Positions 26,941 to 36,617 are shown, numbered from the stretch's first letter. The stretch: DNA of 64,000 bases from SM1-50 sp964467345 (GCA_964467345.1 CAYXPY010000008.1:9082-73081); one strand, 5' to 3'. Notes: a model not told the origin generated them from the sequence alone. Made by a program: numbers and translations.

Positions 26941-27037
26941 AGTACCAATTCTCCTTTTAAAAAAGGATTGTTCTCTGTTTGAGCGGTATATTTCGTTGTT
27001 ATAAAATGATATCGGTCGAAGAGGAAGAGATAGAATA

Positions 27038-28366
27038 TTATCTTTGAATAAGCTTTTTTTTCTCCTTAAAGATCACACCGAGCTCCTCGAGTTCATCTAA
27101 AATGGGGTTATATATCTCCGGTACGACCGGGATATGAATACCAGTCAGGGTAATCTGTTTATTCAGAATCATTTTTACCGCAATTGCGGCAGGTAACGCT
27201 ACCGTACGGGCTACTGAAGTGTCTCCGTCAGGAATCCCGTAATCAATTAACGTGGAGGTAATATACTCTTTTTTCGAAGGGTATTCAGCGATGAACTCAT
27301 GATGCATGACGACCATATCTCGCTCATGAGAACCCATCGACATCTTTTGTAAGGTCAACACATTGAGGTAGTCCAAGGGGTTGTTTTTATCCTTGGGAAG
27401 TTGTTCGTCACCAAAAAGACCAAGCCATTCAAGTCGTTTGATAACCGCACTATAGTGTTTAAGCCCCAGGTGTTTGGCTGTTTTCTGTGGGAGATCATCA
27501 TGTTGTTCGGCACCAATAAGCTGCCTGGTGAGGTCCCCATAGGTTTTCCCTTTAAAGCCTTTGGGTAGTTCTTCGTTTAACCATCCAAGAGCAGCAATCG
27601 CTCTGATGGTCTCGCACCATCCAGTCATCCGATAGGTCCCGCGATAGACGGTTCGCGCATGTCTCAAACCATAGATGTCCTTATACGGGATTGAATTGCG
27701 GTTTGGATAGTTTTCAAATGTTCCGACACCCTCGATATTCTGCAGGTAGTAGTTTTCAAAGAGTTGTTCACCGGGGACGGTAACTTCTTTCCCGTTTTCA
27801 AGCCATTTCGCTGCATTGCGTGATGCGAGTAGAACACCACGGGGTGACCAGGAGAATTTGTATCCAAATGGGTTGTTGTTGGCCTCATGGGCTGGTAACG
27901 CCCCTGTGGTTGATTTGAAACTAACGACTTTCCCATCCTTCTTTTCGATATCATGGATGATTCGCATCGCTGACATATGATCAATCCCCGGGTCAAGTCC
28001 GCATTCATTCAGAATCAGGATTCCTGCTGCTTTTGCCTTCTGGTCAAGGGCGTGCATCGCATCGCTGACATAGGATGTAGTTATCATCTGTTTCTTGTGT
28101 CGTATACACATCTCCGCGACCTTCACATGATATGTATATGGTAGGAGACTGACAACGACATCTGCTTTGGAGACGAAATTCTCTACGTTCACATCATCGT
28201 TGACATCTAATGAAAATGCTTCACCCTGTGGGTGACCATCGATCATCTGTTCTGCTTTACTGACGGTCCTGCTTGCCATGATTACATGATAGTCAGGTTG
28301 GTCTAAGAGGTACCGAATCATCGGTCGTGACACCATGCCTGCGCCAAGAACAAGTATTGTTTTCAT
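27038..28366 (-). CDS. Saccharopine dehydrogenase (glutamate-forming type)
   Basis: NAD(P)-dependent enzyme that cleaves saccharopine to allysine and glutamate. Rossmann motif GAGMVSRPM at residues 8-16, followed by SRTVSKAEQM and DVNDD; the substrate region contains NECGLDPGIDHMSAM and STTGALPAHEANNNPFGYKFSWSPRGV. These match the C-terminal SDH half of the eukaryotic bifunctional AASS and yeast LYS9. Length 442 aa is that of a free-standing SDH. It lies 50 nt downstream of the lysine-ketoglutarate reductase gene, so the two halves of the eukaryotic fusion are separate genes here. Confidence 0.88.
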   Translation of the reverse strand: MKTILVLGAGMVSRPMIRYLLDQPDYHVIMASRTVSKAEQMIDGHPQGEAFSLDVNDDVNVENFVSKADVVVSLLPYTYHVKVAEMCIRHKKQMITTSYVSDAMHALDQKAKAAGILILNECGLDPGIDHMSAMRIIHDIEKKDGKVVSFKSTTGALPAHEANNNPFGYKFSWSPRGVLLASRNAAKWLENGKEVTVPGEQLFENYYLQNIEGVGTFENYPNRNSIPYKDIYGLRHARTVYRGTYRMTGWCETIRAIAALGWLNEELPKGFKGKTYGDLTRQLIGAEQHDDLPQKTAKHLGLKHYSAVIKRLEWLGLFGDEQLPKDKNNPLDYLNVLTLQKMSMGSHERDMVVMHHEFIAEYPSKKEYITSTLIDYGIPDGDTSVARTVALPAAIAVKMILNKQITLTGIHIPVVPEIYNPILDELEELGVIFKEKKKLIQR

Positions 28367-28416
28367 TTTTCATGCCTCCATATAGATGAAATAGCTAAGC
28401 AGCGAATCAAATGACC

Positions 28417-29724
28417 TTATAAATATTTGTTGATGTAGGAATATGCAGGGGTGAGTTTACCTTTATAGAGGACAACAGCATTTTTGATTTCAGCAGGCAA
28501 CGAGATTGAATCAAAATCATCGATCGTGAAGTCAGCTTCCATGATCTCGGGGATGAACCGCAGCAGGGTTTTACTAAACGACTCAGAGGATTCCTTCGGC
28601 AGTTCACAGGGAAGATTGTCCACCGCCATGACGACGAGCCCGTCTCCTTCATATCCATCCTGGATTGAATCGGTCAATGGGTTGTATATGAAAATAGGGT
28701 TATCAGGAGAGGTGGTTTTCTGGGTGAATTCGATTGCTCCGTTCACATCAGCACTGATGTCCCCTATAATCTTCAGACGAGGTTTGTCCCTGCTGCTTGA
28801 CATTTTTTTGACATAGTGCTTTGTGAGAAGACGAGGGTACTGTGGGCTCCAATAGATGCAGTTCATCAGAACAGTGAGATGCGAGAGATATTGGTCGAAT
28901 ATCGAATGGTATCCTTCAGGGTGTTGGTAATAGTCTTGTAAATCAAATCGCTTACCAGGGTTAATCGGTTCTACCATGTGTTCTTCCTTAAACACGACCT
29001 TATAGATTGTATTATTCGAGGGGGCGTTATACGTTGATAAAATCTCCTTTGGTTGAATTTCTTGCACAGGTAGGATATCTAGTATTTCTTGAGCACCATG
29101 GGAGACATTCCCATAACCGGAAAAACCTATGATAAGAGGCGCTAACGAGGACGGTAGACCCCTTGCTTTTATGTTCCTACCTACGGTGGTGAGATGTTTT
29201 TTTATGTCATCTAAATCCCTGTAGTGGATCGTCTGTTTAATCTCGTTGAACGGGGTGTCAATCTGCTCATAGTGTAAACGCCGTCCTAATGTCCAGAGGG
29301 TGTCGACCATGCCAGCAAGACCAGCGAACCTGCCAAAAAACACAAGCCGTCTTCCTTTTTCATCAACGATTCGTTCATAATCAACCAAGGTACATCCCAT
29401 GTCCATCATTTTTTTGAGCATCGGCATATTATGTTTCTGTCCTTTGATGGTATGAGAAAAAAACACATAGGTCTTCCCTTTTTCGAAAAGGTGAAGGGGG
29501 ATTTCTTTTACTGCGAAAATAACAGAACTTGGTGAGAGGCTTTCTTGGACCTGTGCACCGATCTTACGATAAGAATCATCAGAGAATACTCGGATGGTAG
29601 AGGGTTGAATGACTGTCTTAATTCCATGGGTCTTGTGTAATTCCTGTACATGATGCGGGGTTATTGGCACTCGTTGTTCCCAGCGATTTTTATCTTCTCG
29701 ACGTATGCCTAGTGTTGGAGTCAT
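28417..29724 (-). CDS. Lysine-ketoglutarate reductase (saccharopine-forming)
   Basis: Reductively joins lysine and 2-oxoglutarate to saccharopine. It is related to alanine dehydrogenase/transhydrogenase N-terminal folds. The sequence LGIRREDKNRWEQRVPITPHHV at the start and later FFSHTIKGQKHNMPML, LVDYERIVDEKGRRLVFFGRFAGLAGMVDTL and GYGNVSHGAQEILD match the LKR half of AASS. The ATG at 29724 gives the family N-terminus; a GTG six codons upstream is possible. First gene of an apparent unit with SDH and then LAT. Confidence 0.88.
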   Translation of the reverse strand: MTPTLGIRREDKNRWEQRVPITPHHVQELHKTHGIKTVIQPSTIRVFSDDSYRKIGAQVQESLSPSSVIFAVKEIPLHLFEKGKTYVFFSHTIKGQKHNMPMLKKMMDMGCTLVDYERIVDEKGRRLVFFGRFAGLAGMVDTLWTLGRRLHYEQIDTPFNEIKQTIHYRDLDDIKKHLTTVGRNIKARGLPSSLAPLIIGFSGYGNVSHGAQEILDILPVQEIQPKEILSTYNAPSNNTIYKVVFKEEHMVEPINPGKRFDLQDYYQHPEGYHSIFDQYLSHLTVLMNCIYWSPQYPRLLTKHYVKKMSSSRDKPRLKIIGDISADVNGAIEFTQKTTSPDNPIFIYNPLTDSIQDGYEGDGLVVMAVDNLPCELPKESSESFSKTLLRFIPEIMEADFTIDDFDSISLPAEIKNAVVLYKGKLTPAYSYINKYL

Positions 29725-29899
29725 CTCATATACCCACGACACCCCATCCGTTCTTGTTTAATAGGTTTTCCGTAGAAATCAACGGATTGTCTCCCTTTAA
29801 ACAATTATACTGAAAAAGAAGGTGAGGAGAGAGGGAAGAAGGGAGGAGAAGGAGGAAAGGAAGAAAGGGTTCCCTCTCTCATCTGCACTCTTGTATGAA

Positions 29900-31906
29900 C
29901 TACACGAGACTGATGCTGGATATCTCGCTGAGGTCCCCAAGGTTATTCATTTTCACCATCGAGTCTGAAATCGTGTACAGGACGTCTCCGATATACAATG
30001 ATCTTGTGATGTCCGTGTTGGAGAGGCCCCAGTACCAGTAGTAATCATCTGAATGTTGCATCTGCTCTGGGGTCTGATGGGTGATTCTTCCTTGGAGCTC
30101 AAAACCAGACTCAAGACTGAGCCGATAGACGTACGCACCCTGGAAGGTGAATTGACCGAAGAGAGCTTCAGTCCCCTCGCTTGAGATGTATCGGTCTTTG
30201 ACCTCCTGGGTGATCTCATAGAGACTGACAGGGATGACGAGTAATTCCTTTTCTCTGTCGAAGAGGAACGCTTTATGATCGTAAAGGGCTGGACTGTCCG
30301 TGCCCCGATCCCCGACGACGACCTTTGCTTGCTCCACAGGGTTTTCGATGTCTGTGACATCAAACAACGCTATCTTCAAACCAAGGATCGCTGTGTAGTA
30401 GATTGCTCCTGGGGTGTGTACTTTATCTTCATCAATACTTGGGTCGACTTCTTTGCCGATGCCGATGATATGGGTTTCATCATAGGGATGCAGGTACTCT
30501 GAGTACCCTGGGATCTTCAACTCACCAAGGATACGAGGGTTATAGGGATCTGAGAGATCAATAGTGAAGAGTGGGTCTACTTGGACGAAGGTGACGAGAT
30601 ATGCTCGATTCCCAAGGAACCGTGCCGCATAAATCGATTCACCAGGTGCGATGTTCTCAATCTTGGAGACTTGTTTGAGGGTCTCATCAAGGATATAGAT
30701 GTTGTTGCTTGTCTGGGAGCCGTCCATCCAGTTATTCCCGGATGTAGTGGCGATCCGGAAGAAGCCGTTGTGCTCATCCATGGAGAACTGGTTCAGAATA
30801 TGACCAGGTACTTCTCCCTGTGCGATGTAAGCGACGTCGCCACTGTCAATGGATATCTTATGAAGGATCGTGGTTTCTTGACTGCCTGCCGCGGTGTCGT
30901 CTACCGGGTTTTCCCTGAATAATGGATAATAGGGGTAATGAAGGGAGGCAAGGAAGATGTTTTGTTTTGAGACATACATAGTCTGCGAGCTGCCCAGCAT
31001 AAAGCTTTTCTCAACAACATCATTAGTATCAAGATTCAATGAAATCACATGGGTCATAGTATCAGAAAGCTCTGGGACATCAACATAGTAGATATCATCA
31101 GCGGAGATGTTTTCGCTGACATTATCGATACGAATCTGTGGGACGTCGAGCGTGTAATTCTTTTCATCAACAGCATAAAGGATATGATAGGTGTATTGGG
31201 TTGCGACCACGTAGACGAACTCATCAATCAAACGGGCATCGAAGTAACCGCCATCCATTCTGATTTCTTTTATCAAGGTCGGGTTGGATTTTTCTGATAG
31301 GTCATAGACATTCACTACGGTTTGGTCTACTCCACCCCACCAGAGACCAGGACGAGCGATGTCTCCCTTAAAACCATCTTCAAGCAGAGGATAACCATAA
31401 AAACCACCCGTGTTCCCAAACACCACCAGACGGTCGCCACGGATGAAGATGTTACTAACGGAGACATTTGTGATTTTTATCTGAGCCACAATCGTTGCTT
31501 CAAAAACAGGGTAGGCTTTGATGATGTAGACGGTTTGATTCGCCACCATGTAGAGATATGTCCCATCGGTCTTCACGATGTCTGGCTCATCCACACCAGC
31601 GACCTGCACATTGGTCGTTGAATAGGAAGGAGGCGCCTCACCACCTGACGACCCATCAGTTGCTGATCCGGATTCTGATTTGGAAAACATGATGTTTATA
31701 GAGTCGTAATAGCGTCCCTGACTTCCCGCGGATTCAAACCGTTTTTTAAGGAAGGAAAACAGTTCGTCATATGACTGGAACGTGTTCAGTTCATAGGTAT
31801 AGGCACCCTGGTCAAGTGGCGAAAAGACTATAAGAGCCACAAGACTGGCGCACACCAGCATGCTTACGAGCAAGATTCCTGTTGCCTGTTTGGTTTTCTT
31901 TTCCAT
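29900..31906 (-). CDS. Secreted beta-propeller domain protein
   Basis: About 668 aa, exported. The N-terminus is a signal peptide/anchor (ATGILLVSMLVCASLVALIVF). The rest belongs to the archaeal family of secreted proteins with a C-terminal beta-propeller distantly related to WD40. Typical phrases are FQSYDELFSFLKKRFES, SYSTTNVQVAGVDEPDIVKTDGTYLY, then repeated blades such as VVFGNTGG and GIGKEVDPS. Function of the family is unknown; extracellular binding is probable. ATG 31906 is preferred to GTG 31915. Confidence 0.85.
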   Translation of the reverse strand: MEKKTKQATGILLVSMLVCASLVALIVFSPLDQGAYTYELNTFQSYDELFSFLKKRFESAGSQGRYYDSINIMFSKSESGSATDGSSGGEAPPSYSTTNVQVAGVDEPDIVKTDGTYLYMVANQTVYIIKAYPVFEATIVAQIKITNVSVSNIFIRGDRLVVFGNTGGFYGYPLLEDGFKGDIARPGLWWGGVDQTVVNVYDLSEKSNPTLIKEIRMDGGYFDARLIDEFVYVVATQYTYHILYAVDEKNYTLDVPQIRIDNVSENISADDIYYVDVPELSDTMTHVISLNLDTNDVVEKSFMLGSSQTMYVSKQNIFLASLHYPYYPLFRENPVDDTAAGSQETTILHKISIDSGDVAYIAQGEVPGHILNQFSMDEHNGFFRIATTSGNNWMDGSQTSNNIYILDETLKQVSKIENIAPGESIYAARFLGNRAYLVTFVQVDPLFTIDLSDPYNPRILGELKIPGYSEYLHPYDETHIIGIGKEVDPSIDEDKVHTPGAIYYTAILGLKIALFDVTDIENPVEQAKVVVGDRGTDSPALYDHKAFLFDREKELLVIPVSLYEITQEVKDRYISSEGTEALFGQFTFQGAYVYRLSLESGFELQGRITHQTPEQMQHSDDYYWYWGLSNTDITRSLYIGDVLYTISDSMVKMNNLGDLSEISSISLV

Positions 31907-31955
31907 AACAATCACATCTTTTTCTAAGATTATTCCCTGTTATATCTGTTGAAGT

Positions 31956-32044
31956 TTATATAGTGTCTGAAAACGTTTGGGAAAAACCAAACAACAAAAA
32001 TGTATTGTTTCAATCATCCCCATTGCACCATTATATAGTGTCTG
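31956..32044. repeat. Pair of 14-nt direct repeats containing TATA elements
   Basis: TTATATAGTGTCTG occurs at 31956-31969 and again, identical, at 32031-32044, 75 nt apart, between divergent genes. The downstream copy places a TATA box about 25 nt ahead of the Cas4-like ATG (32062). The upstream copy, read on the other strand, gives TATATAA about 50 nt from the beta-propeller start. They may be two promoters sharing a regulator site. Confidence 0.5.
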
Positions 32045-32061
32045 GTGATAATGGAAAGGTG

Positions 32062-32867
32062 ATGGGAAAAACAAGGAAGTATCATAACAATGATGTACTC
32101 AGTGCCTCTGAAATCAGTCAATATGCTTACTGTTCGTATTCTTGGTTCCTCCAGCGGTGCGGATATAAGGCACAATCTCCCTTCCTGGAACCAGGAAAAG
32201 AGGCTCATATCGCTTTAGGGGAGAAAATCGATGGTTTTCAGACAAGGATGCAGTATGCTCGATGGTATGCAACCCTTGGTTTTGTCGCATTATGCATCGG
32301 TTTCCTCTTTCTTCTCCTCGGGGTGGTCCGATAGATATCGCCATCCTTGGTGTTGCTTTGATGGTTTTAGCAATCGTTCTTATTGTACACTCTATAGGTA
32401 TGAAATCTAAAGTAAGAACAGAAAAAAAATCATTTGGCGTCCCTGAAGGCCGTATTTTGTATTCTGACCTGAATGTCCCGGCGACAGCGCTTTTTTCAAA
32501 GCGTTTTCGTCTTTCAGGGAAACCTGATTATATCATACAGAAAGACGATTCCTGTATTCCCGTGGAGGTCAAGTCAGGGAGCAGGTCTCACCCCCATCAC
32601 AACCAAATCCTCCAGCTTGCTGCGTACTGCCAGATTCTTGAGGACACATCTGGGGAGTTCGTAGCTGAAGGCATGCTTGTCTACAATAATATTCCCTTTA
32701 AAATCCCCTTTGACCCGAAACTACGTTTCGAGCTTGAATCAATCATAAAAACCATGCGGATAGCATTACGGACGGGAGATGTTCAAAGGAACCACGAAGA
32801 CCCGCGACGTTGTAAGAATTGCTCGATGAAACAACATTGTTCCGATCCAGTGCAGGAAAGTCTGTAG
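32062..32867 (+). pseudogene. Cas4-like PD-(D/E)XK nuclease with membrane insertion, split by a frameshift
   Basis: Two overlapping frames together make one protein. The first (to 32334) encodes LSASEISQYAYCSYSWFLQ, the Cas4/RecB-like N-terminus with its first Fe-S Cys, then a transmembrane helix. The second encodes another helix, the nuclease core GKPDYII and VPVEVKSG-type motif IPVEVKSG, the QILQLAAYCQ helix and the C-terminal CKNCSMKQHC Fe-S cysteines. The switch is at the GGGG run 32320-32323: one extra G would read LLLGGGPIDIAILG and join the halves cleanly. So it is either a real pseudogene, a slippage site or a base-calling error. No CRISPR array or other cas gene is nearby, so it is a solo Cas4-like protein. 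Confidence 0.75.
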
Positions 32868-33065
32868 GTCCGAAAATATAATACAATTGAATGAAAATCT
32901 GAATTTACCGATTATAAGTCACCGTATATTAATAAAAAATTCGTACGTTAATCATATATAATAATTTAAAATATTGTTATCAAAGATAATAATAAACTTC
33001 CAGTTTTATCCGTTAAAATTAATCCTGATTTTTGTACAAATCAAATGATAATAGAGAGAAAAAAA

Positions 33066-33761
33066 TTAGCTAGTAGTTTTAGATTTTACATTTTCAAAGA
33101 GATATCTCCAGACAAATGCTGCAAGAAGGCCCCCAATAACCGGGGCAATCCAGAATAACCAAAGTTGCATAAGCGCGTCTCCTCCAACAAAAACAGCGGG
33201 ACCTAAACTTCTTGCGGGATTCACTGATGTACCAGTAATCGGAATTCCAACAATATGAACAAATGCTAACGTAAAGCCAATCGCAATACCAGCAAATCCC
33301 TTTGGTGCATATGTGCTGGTGGACGCAAAGATAATGAAAATAAACAGTCCAGTGAGCACAAGTTCAGCGACAAAACAAGCAAGAAGAGAATATCCTGTCG
33401 GAGATAAGGCACCGTACCCATTCTGTCCTAATCCATTCAACGCTAACGAATACCCGCTTAATCCTTGTGCAATTATCCAAAGAATCCCGCCTGCGACAAT
33501 TGCACCCACACACTGCACCACAATGTATCCTATGGCTTCTTTGAATTTTATCTTCCCCGCAAAAAGCATAGCAATCGTTACTGCGGGATTCACATGACAA
33601 CCCGAGATACCGCCTATCGCATACACCATTGCAAGTAAAACTAAGCCAAATGCGAATGCGATACCAAGAAAACCGATATAAGATCCTGCGATAACCGCAC
33701 TGCCACATCCTATAAAAACTAATGCAAATGTCCCAATAAATTCAGCTAAATAGTTTTTCAT
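33066..33761 (-). CDS. Aquaporin/glycerol facilitator family channel (MIP)
   Basis: Six-helix water or small-solute channel. Both pore loops carry Asn-Pro-Ala: CHVNPAVTIAM and TSVNPARSLGP. The N-terminus is MKNYLAEFIGTFALVFIGCG from ATG 33761, preceded by a strong AGAGAGGAG ribosome binding site; an upstream ATG-like extension to 33797 is less likely. The 231-aa length fits archaeal AqpM-like proteins. Glycerol versus water preference is not resolved. Confidence 0.92.
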   Translation of the reverse strand: MKNYLAEFIGTFALVFIGCGSAVIAGSYIGFLGIAFAFGLVLLAMVYAIGGISGCHVNPAVTIAMLFAGKIKFKEAIGYIVVQCVGAIVAGGILWIIAQGLSGYSLALNGLGQNGYGALSPTGYSLLACFVAELVLTGLFIFIIFASTSTYAPKGFAGIAIGFTLAFVHIVGIPITGTSVNPARSLGPAVFVGGDALMQLWLFWIAPVIGGLLAAFVWRYLFENVKSKTTS

Positions 33762-34049
33762 ACTACTCCTCTCTTTAAACCCGTGATTTAGTAACAATTC
33801 CTGCTTTAAGAAGATATCTATACATACGCATGGTTTTTTTAAAAATCATTTTAATAACATCAATTACAGTCTATGCACATTTATTAAAAAATCCATGAAT
33901 ATTTTGAAGGTTTATTTAATCATAAGAATTACAAGATAACTCTTTTTTCTTGTCGTCTGCCAAAAATACTTTTCTTGTATTAAACAATAAAAGTAATATA
34001 CTTATCTTGTATTGTAACCAATCCATCTGAAAACGCTATGGGATAGTGT

Positions 34050-35003
34050 ATGAAGAAAGGTCATGGCATCGGTTTCGGGAAGGCTATTTTGTTTAATGAA
34101 CACTTTGTCGTGTATGGGATTCCATCAATTGTTTCTGCGATTGGGAACTATACGACTGCGAAAATTGAACCCTTAAACCAACCAGGATTCCTCCTTGCAG
34201 ATAAACGACCAGCGACACCAAAATACAAAGAAGACAAGCTGTCGCAGCAGAAGGAATCCTTTGAGCTGATGTTCAGGAAAATGGGTTTGGATCTCACCAA
34301 GCAAGGAATCAGTATCACCCTTGAGGGAAATCTGTATGCAGCAAGTGGTATTGGAGCCTCTGCAGCGTCCTGTGTCGCGGTCGCGCGTGCCCTTGCAGAC
34401 TATTTTCAGATGAACATCTCTGATGATGAGATCAATGAGATAGCCTATGAAGGAGAGAAAGGATACCACGGGACACCCTCAGGTGTGGATAACACCGCAT
34501 CAACATATGGTGGTTTGATCTGGTTCCAGAAAGGGGAAAAGAACATCATCGACCGGATCGCGTTATCCAGCCCCGTTGAGATCGTCATCGGAAACACAGG
34601 GAAGGTCACCGATACAAAGGTAGCAGTCGAAGGAGTCAGACAACGAAAGGAGAACAACCCGAAGAAGTACCAAGAGGTCTTCGATCGGGCGGAGAACATC
34701 GCCTATCTAGCGAAACGCGCTATCCACGATGGATCACTTCAAGACGTTGGAAAGCTGATGAACGAAAACCATAAACTGCTCCAACAAATCGAGGTGTCCT
34801 CCCGAGAATTGGATTTCCTTGTCAGCGTCGCCCGTGAATCGGGATCCTATGGCGCAAAGCTCACCGGTGGTGGTCTTGGTGGCAACATGATTGCATTGAC
34901 ACCAGGAAAAGAGCTGCAGAATAAAGTCGCAACCGCGATTGAAAAAGAAGGATTCCAGACCGTGAAAACAGTCATTGGGGCATCCCGTGAGAGTGTGGAG
35001 TAG
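34050..35003 (+). CDS. mvk: Mevalonate kinase
   Basis: GHMP kinase phosphorylating mevalonate to 5-phosphomevalonate in isoprenoid (membrane lipid) synthesis. Motifs: GFGKAILFNEHFVVYG at the N-terminus, the phosphate loop GNLYAASGIGASAASCVA, the catalytic Asp in HGTPSGVDNTAS and the third motif KLTGGGLGGNMIALTP. Length 317 aa is typical for archaea. Only two nt separate it from the UbiD-family gene. With that neighbour it starts the archaeal variant of the mevalonate pathway. Confidence 0.93.
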   Translation: MKKGHGIGFGKAILFNEHFVVYGIPSIVSAIGNYTTAKIEPLNQPGFLLADKRPATPKYKEDKLSQQKESFELMFRKMGLDLTKQGISITLEGNLYAASGIGASAASCVAVARALADYFQMNISDDEINEIAYEGEKGYHGTPSGVDNTASTYGGLIWFQKGEKNIIDRIALSSPVEIVIGNTGKVTDTKVAVEGVRQRKENNPKKYQEVFDRAENIAYLAKRAIHDGSLQDVGKLMNENHKLLQQIEVSSRELDFLVSVARESGSYGAKLTGGGLGGNMIALTPGKELQNKVATAIEKEGFQTVKTVIGASRESVE

Positions 35004-35005
35004 AT

Positions 35006-36316
35006 ATGCATCTTCGTCCGTTTCTTACGCAATTAGAAGAGCAGGAGAAGCTTGTTCGAATCAAAAAAGAAGTCTCTGTTGAATATGAAATTGCTAATAT
35101 TATGTACACATTGAATGAGAAGCCGATGATCTTCGAAAAAGTCAAAGGTTATCCGTTCCCCGTTTTTGGGGGGATAACCTCCGATCGTGATATCATCGCT
35201 TCGGGGTTGGGGACGACAAAGGAAAAACTGCTGGTAAAACTCGTTGATTCACTGCGTCATCCAAAAACCCCGGAAATTGTCGAAAAGGGTCCGTGTCAAG
35301 AGATCGTAATCAATAAACCTGATCTAAAAAAACTCCCGTTGTTGTTTCATTTGCCTGATGATGGTGGCCGGTATGCGACCGCGACGGTTGCAACCATCAA
35401 AGACCCACAGACTGGACGGAACGTGTCCTATCACCGGTTGATGGAGAGAGGACCAAATCGGTTCACCGCTCGTTTGATTAAAGGAAGGCAGACGCGGACG
35501 ACCTATGATAGGACCGCTGGTGATCTTGAGATGGCGGTCTGCATTGGTAATTCTGTGTCTGTGATGATCGCCGCATCGCTTGGTCCACCATCCGGTGTCG
35601 ATGAGTTTTCTATTGCAAACGCATTGTATCCCATGAAGATGGTGAAATGCAAGACCAAAGACCTTGAGGTCCCCGCGGAATCGGAGTTCGTCATCGAAGG
35701 ACGATTGACAAAGGAAGTTGACCGTGAAGGTCCGTTTGTTGATTTGACCGAGACACGAGATTTCGAACGAAAGGAACCCGTCTTTGTCGTAGACTGCATC
35801 ACACATCGAAAAGATGCGATGTACCAAGCATTGATACCTGGGAGACTGGAGCATAAAATACTCATGGGGATGCCAAAGGAACCCACCATCTATGATGAGG
35901 TCAGTAAAGTAGCCTCCTGCAAAAACGTACTGGTGAGCATGGGCGGGGGCTCATGGTTGCATGGGATTGTTCAAATCACAAAAAAGAATCCTGATGATGG
36001 CAAAAAAGCAATCGAAGCAGCCTTTACGGGTCATAAGAGCATGAAGCACGTCGTCATCATCGATGATGATGTTGATATTTACAGCCCCAACGCTGTGGAA
36101 TGGGCGATTGCGACCCGGTTCCAAGGCGGAAAAGATTTAGTTGTGAAGCTGGATCAACCTGGTAGTTCCTTGGATCCCTCCTCAAAGCAGGAAGAGGGAA
36201 AGAAGGCGTTGACAGATAAGGTCGGGGTAGATGCGACAATCCCCTTTGATGTGGACAAAAGTAAATATGAGATTGTGAAATACAAAAAAGTGAGGATTGA
36301 TGAATACCTCAGGTAG
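35006..36316 (+). CDS. UbiD-family decarboxylase, probable anhydromevalonate phosphate decarboxylase
   Basis: Prenylated-FMN-dependent decarboxylase of 436 aa. The sequence opens LRPFLTQLEEQEKLVRIKKEVSVEYEIA and contains SYHRLMERGPNRFTARL, SLGPPSGVDEFSIANAL, EFVIEGRL, EGPFVDLTETRDFERKEPVFVVDCITHR and later VVIIDDDVDIYSP, typical of UbiD. In archaea with the phosphomevalonate dehydratase route, a UbiD homologue converts trans-anhydromevalonate phosphate to isopentenyl phosphate. Placement beside mevalonate kinase and 1.5 kb from the dehydratase genes makes that substrate much more likely than a hydroxybenzoate. Confidence 0.88.
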   Translation: MHLRPFLTQLEEQEKLVRIKKEVSVEYEIANIMYTLNEKPMIFEKVKGYPFPVFGGITSDRDIIASGLGTTKEKLLVKLVDSLRHPKTPEIVEKGPCQEIVINKPDLKKLPLLFHLPDDGGRYATATVATIKDPQTGRNVSYHRLMERGPNRFTARLIKGRQTRTTYDRTAGDLEMAVCIGNSVSVMIAASLGPPSGVDEFSIANALYPMKMVKCKTKDLEVPAESEFVIEGRLTKEVDREGPFVDLTETRDFERKEPVFVVDCITHRKDAMYQALIPGRLEHKILMGMPKEPTIYDEVSKVASCKNVLVSMGGGSWLHGIVQITKKNPDDGKKAIEAAFTGHKSMKHVVIIDDDVDIYSPNAVEWAIATRFQGGKDLVVKLDQPGSSLDPSSKQEEGKKALTDKVGVDATIPFDVDKSKYEIVKYKKVRIDEYLR

Positions 36317-36617
36317 AGGAAAATACAAGGTCTGGTTACAACGTCATGAGATTGGCGATGACATCGTTTTTTTCCTTGGTGGTGGCGAGCGAGCACATAT
36401 CGGTGGTGTGGTGATCGCTGAACCAGATAGGAAGGTTCAGTCGATCCGGCTTACCGGACATTTCGATGATATCGTGTTACAGCCCATCGCGGAAGCAGCA
36501 TGCAAGAAATACAAACGGAAGGTCGTTGCAATCGGTGGCGTGCATGTCGATAATGCGACAAAAAAGGAAATCAACCTTTTAGTGGACAACTGTAAAAAAC
36601 TTGTAAAGAAAATATGA
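36300..36617 (+). CDS. LpdD-like small protein, possible prenyl-FMN chaperone
   Basis: A 105-aa protein whose ATG lies inside the last codons of the UbiD gene (overlap 17 nt), implying coupled expression. It shows the pattern DDIVFFLGGGERAHIGGVVIAE, then VQSIRLTGHFDDIV, AEAACKKYKRKVVAIGGVHVDNATKKEI, which I recall from the LpdD/VdcD-like partner proteins of UbiD decarboxylases. Function is from that family memory and the gene overlap; no catalytic residues are assigned. It may assist flavin cofactor insertion. Confidence 0.7.
   Translation: MNTSGRGKYKVWLQRHEIGDDIVFFLGGGERAHIGGVVIAEPDRKVQSIRLTGHFDDIVLQPIAEAACKKYKRKVVAIGGVHVDNATKKEINLLVDNCKKLVKKI

Noticed and set aside
32262..32867. Second half of the Cas4-like frame as an independent gene
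   Set aside because: Its first residues are out of family and the preceding frame supplies the missing N-terminal Cas4 segment; one G joins them.
32868..33065. Gene in the AT-rich gap before the aquaporin
   Set aside because: No frame with a start and ribosome binding site; only AT-rich sequence and likely terminators or promoters.
33762..34049. Gene or small RNA in the 288-nt gap before mevalonate kinase
   Set aside because: AT-rich with no convincing frame, tRNA or stable hairpin; it probably holds the two divergent promoters.
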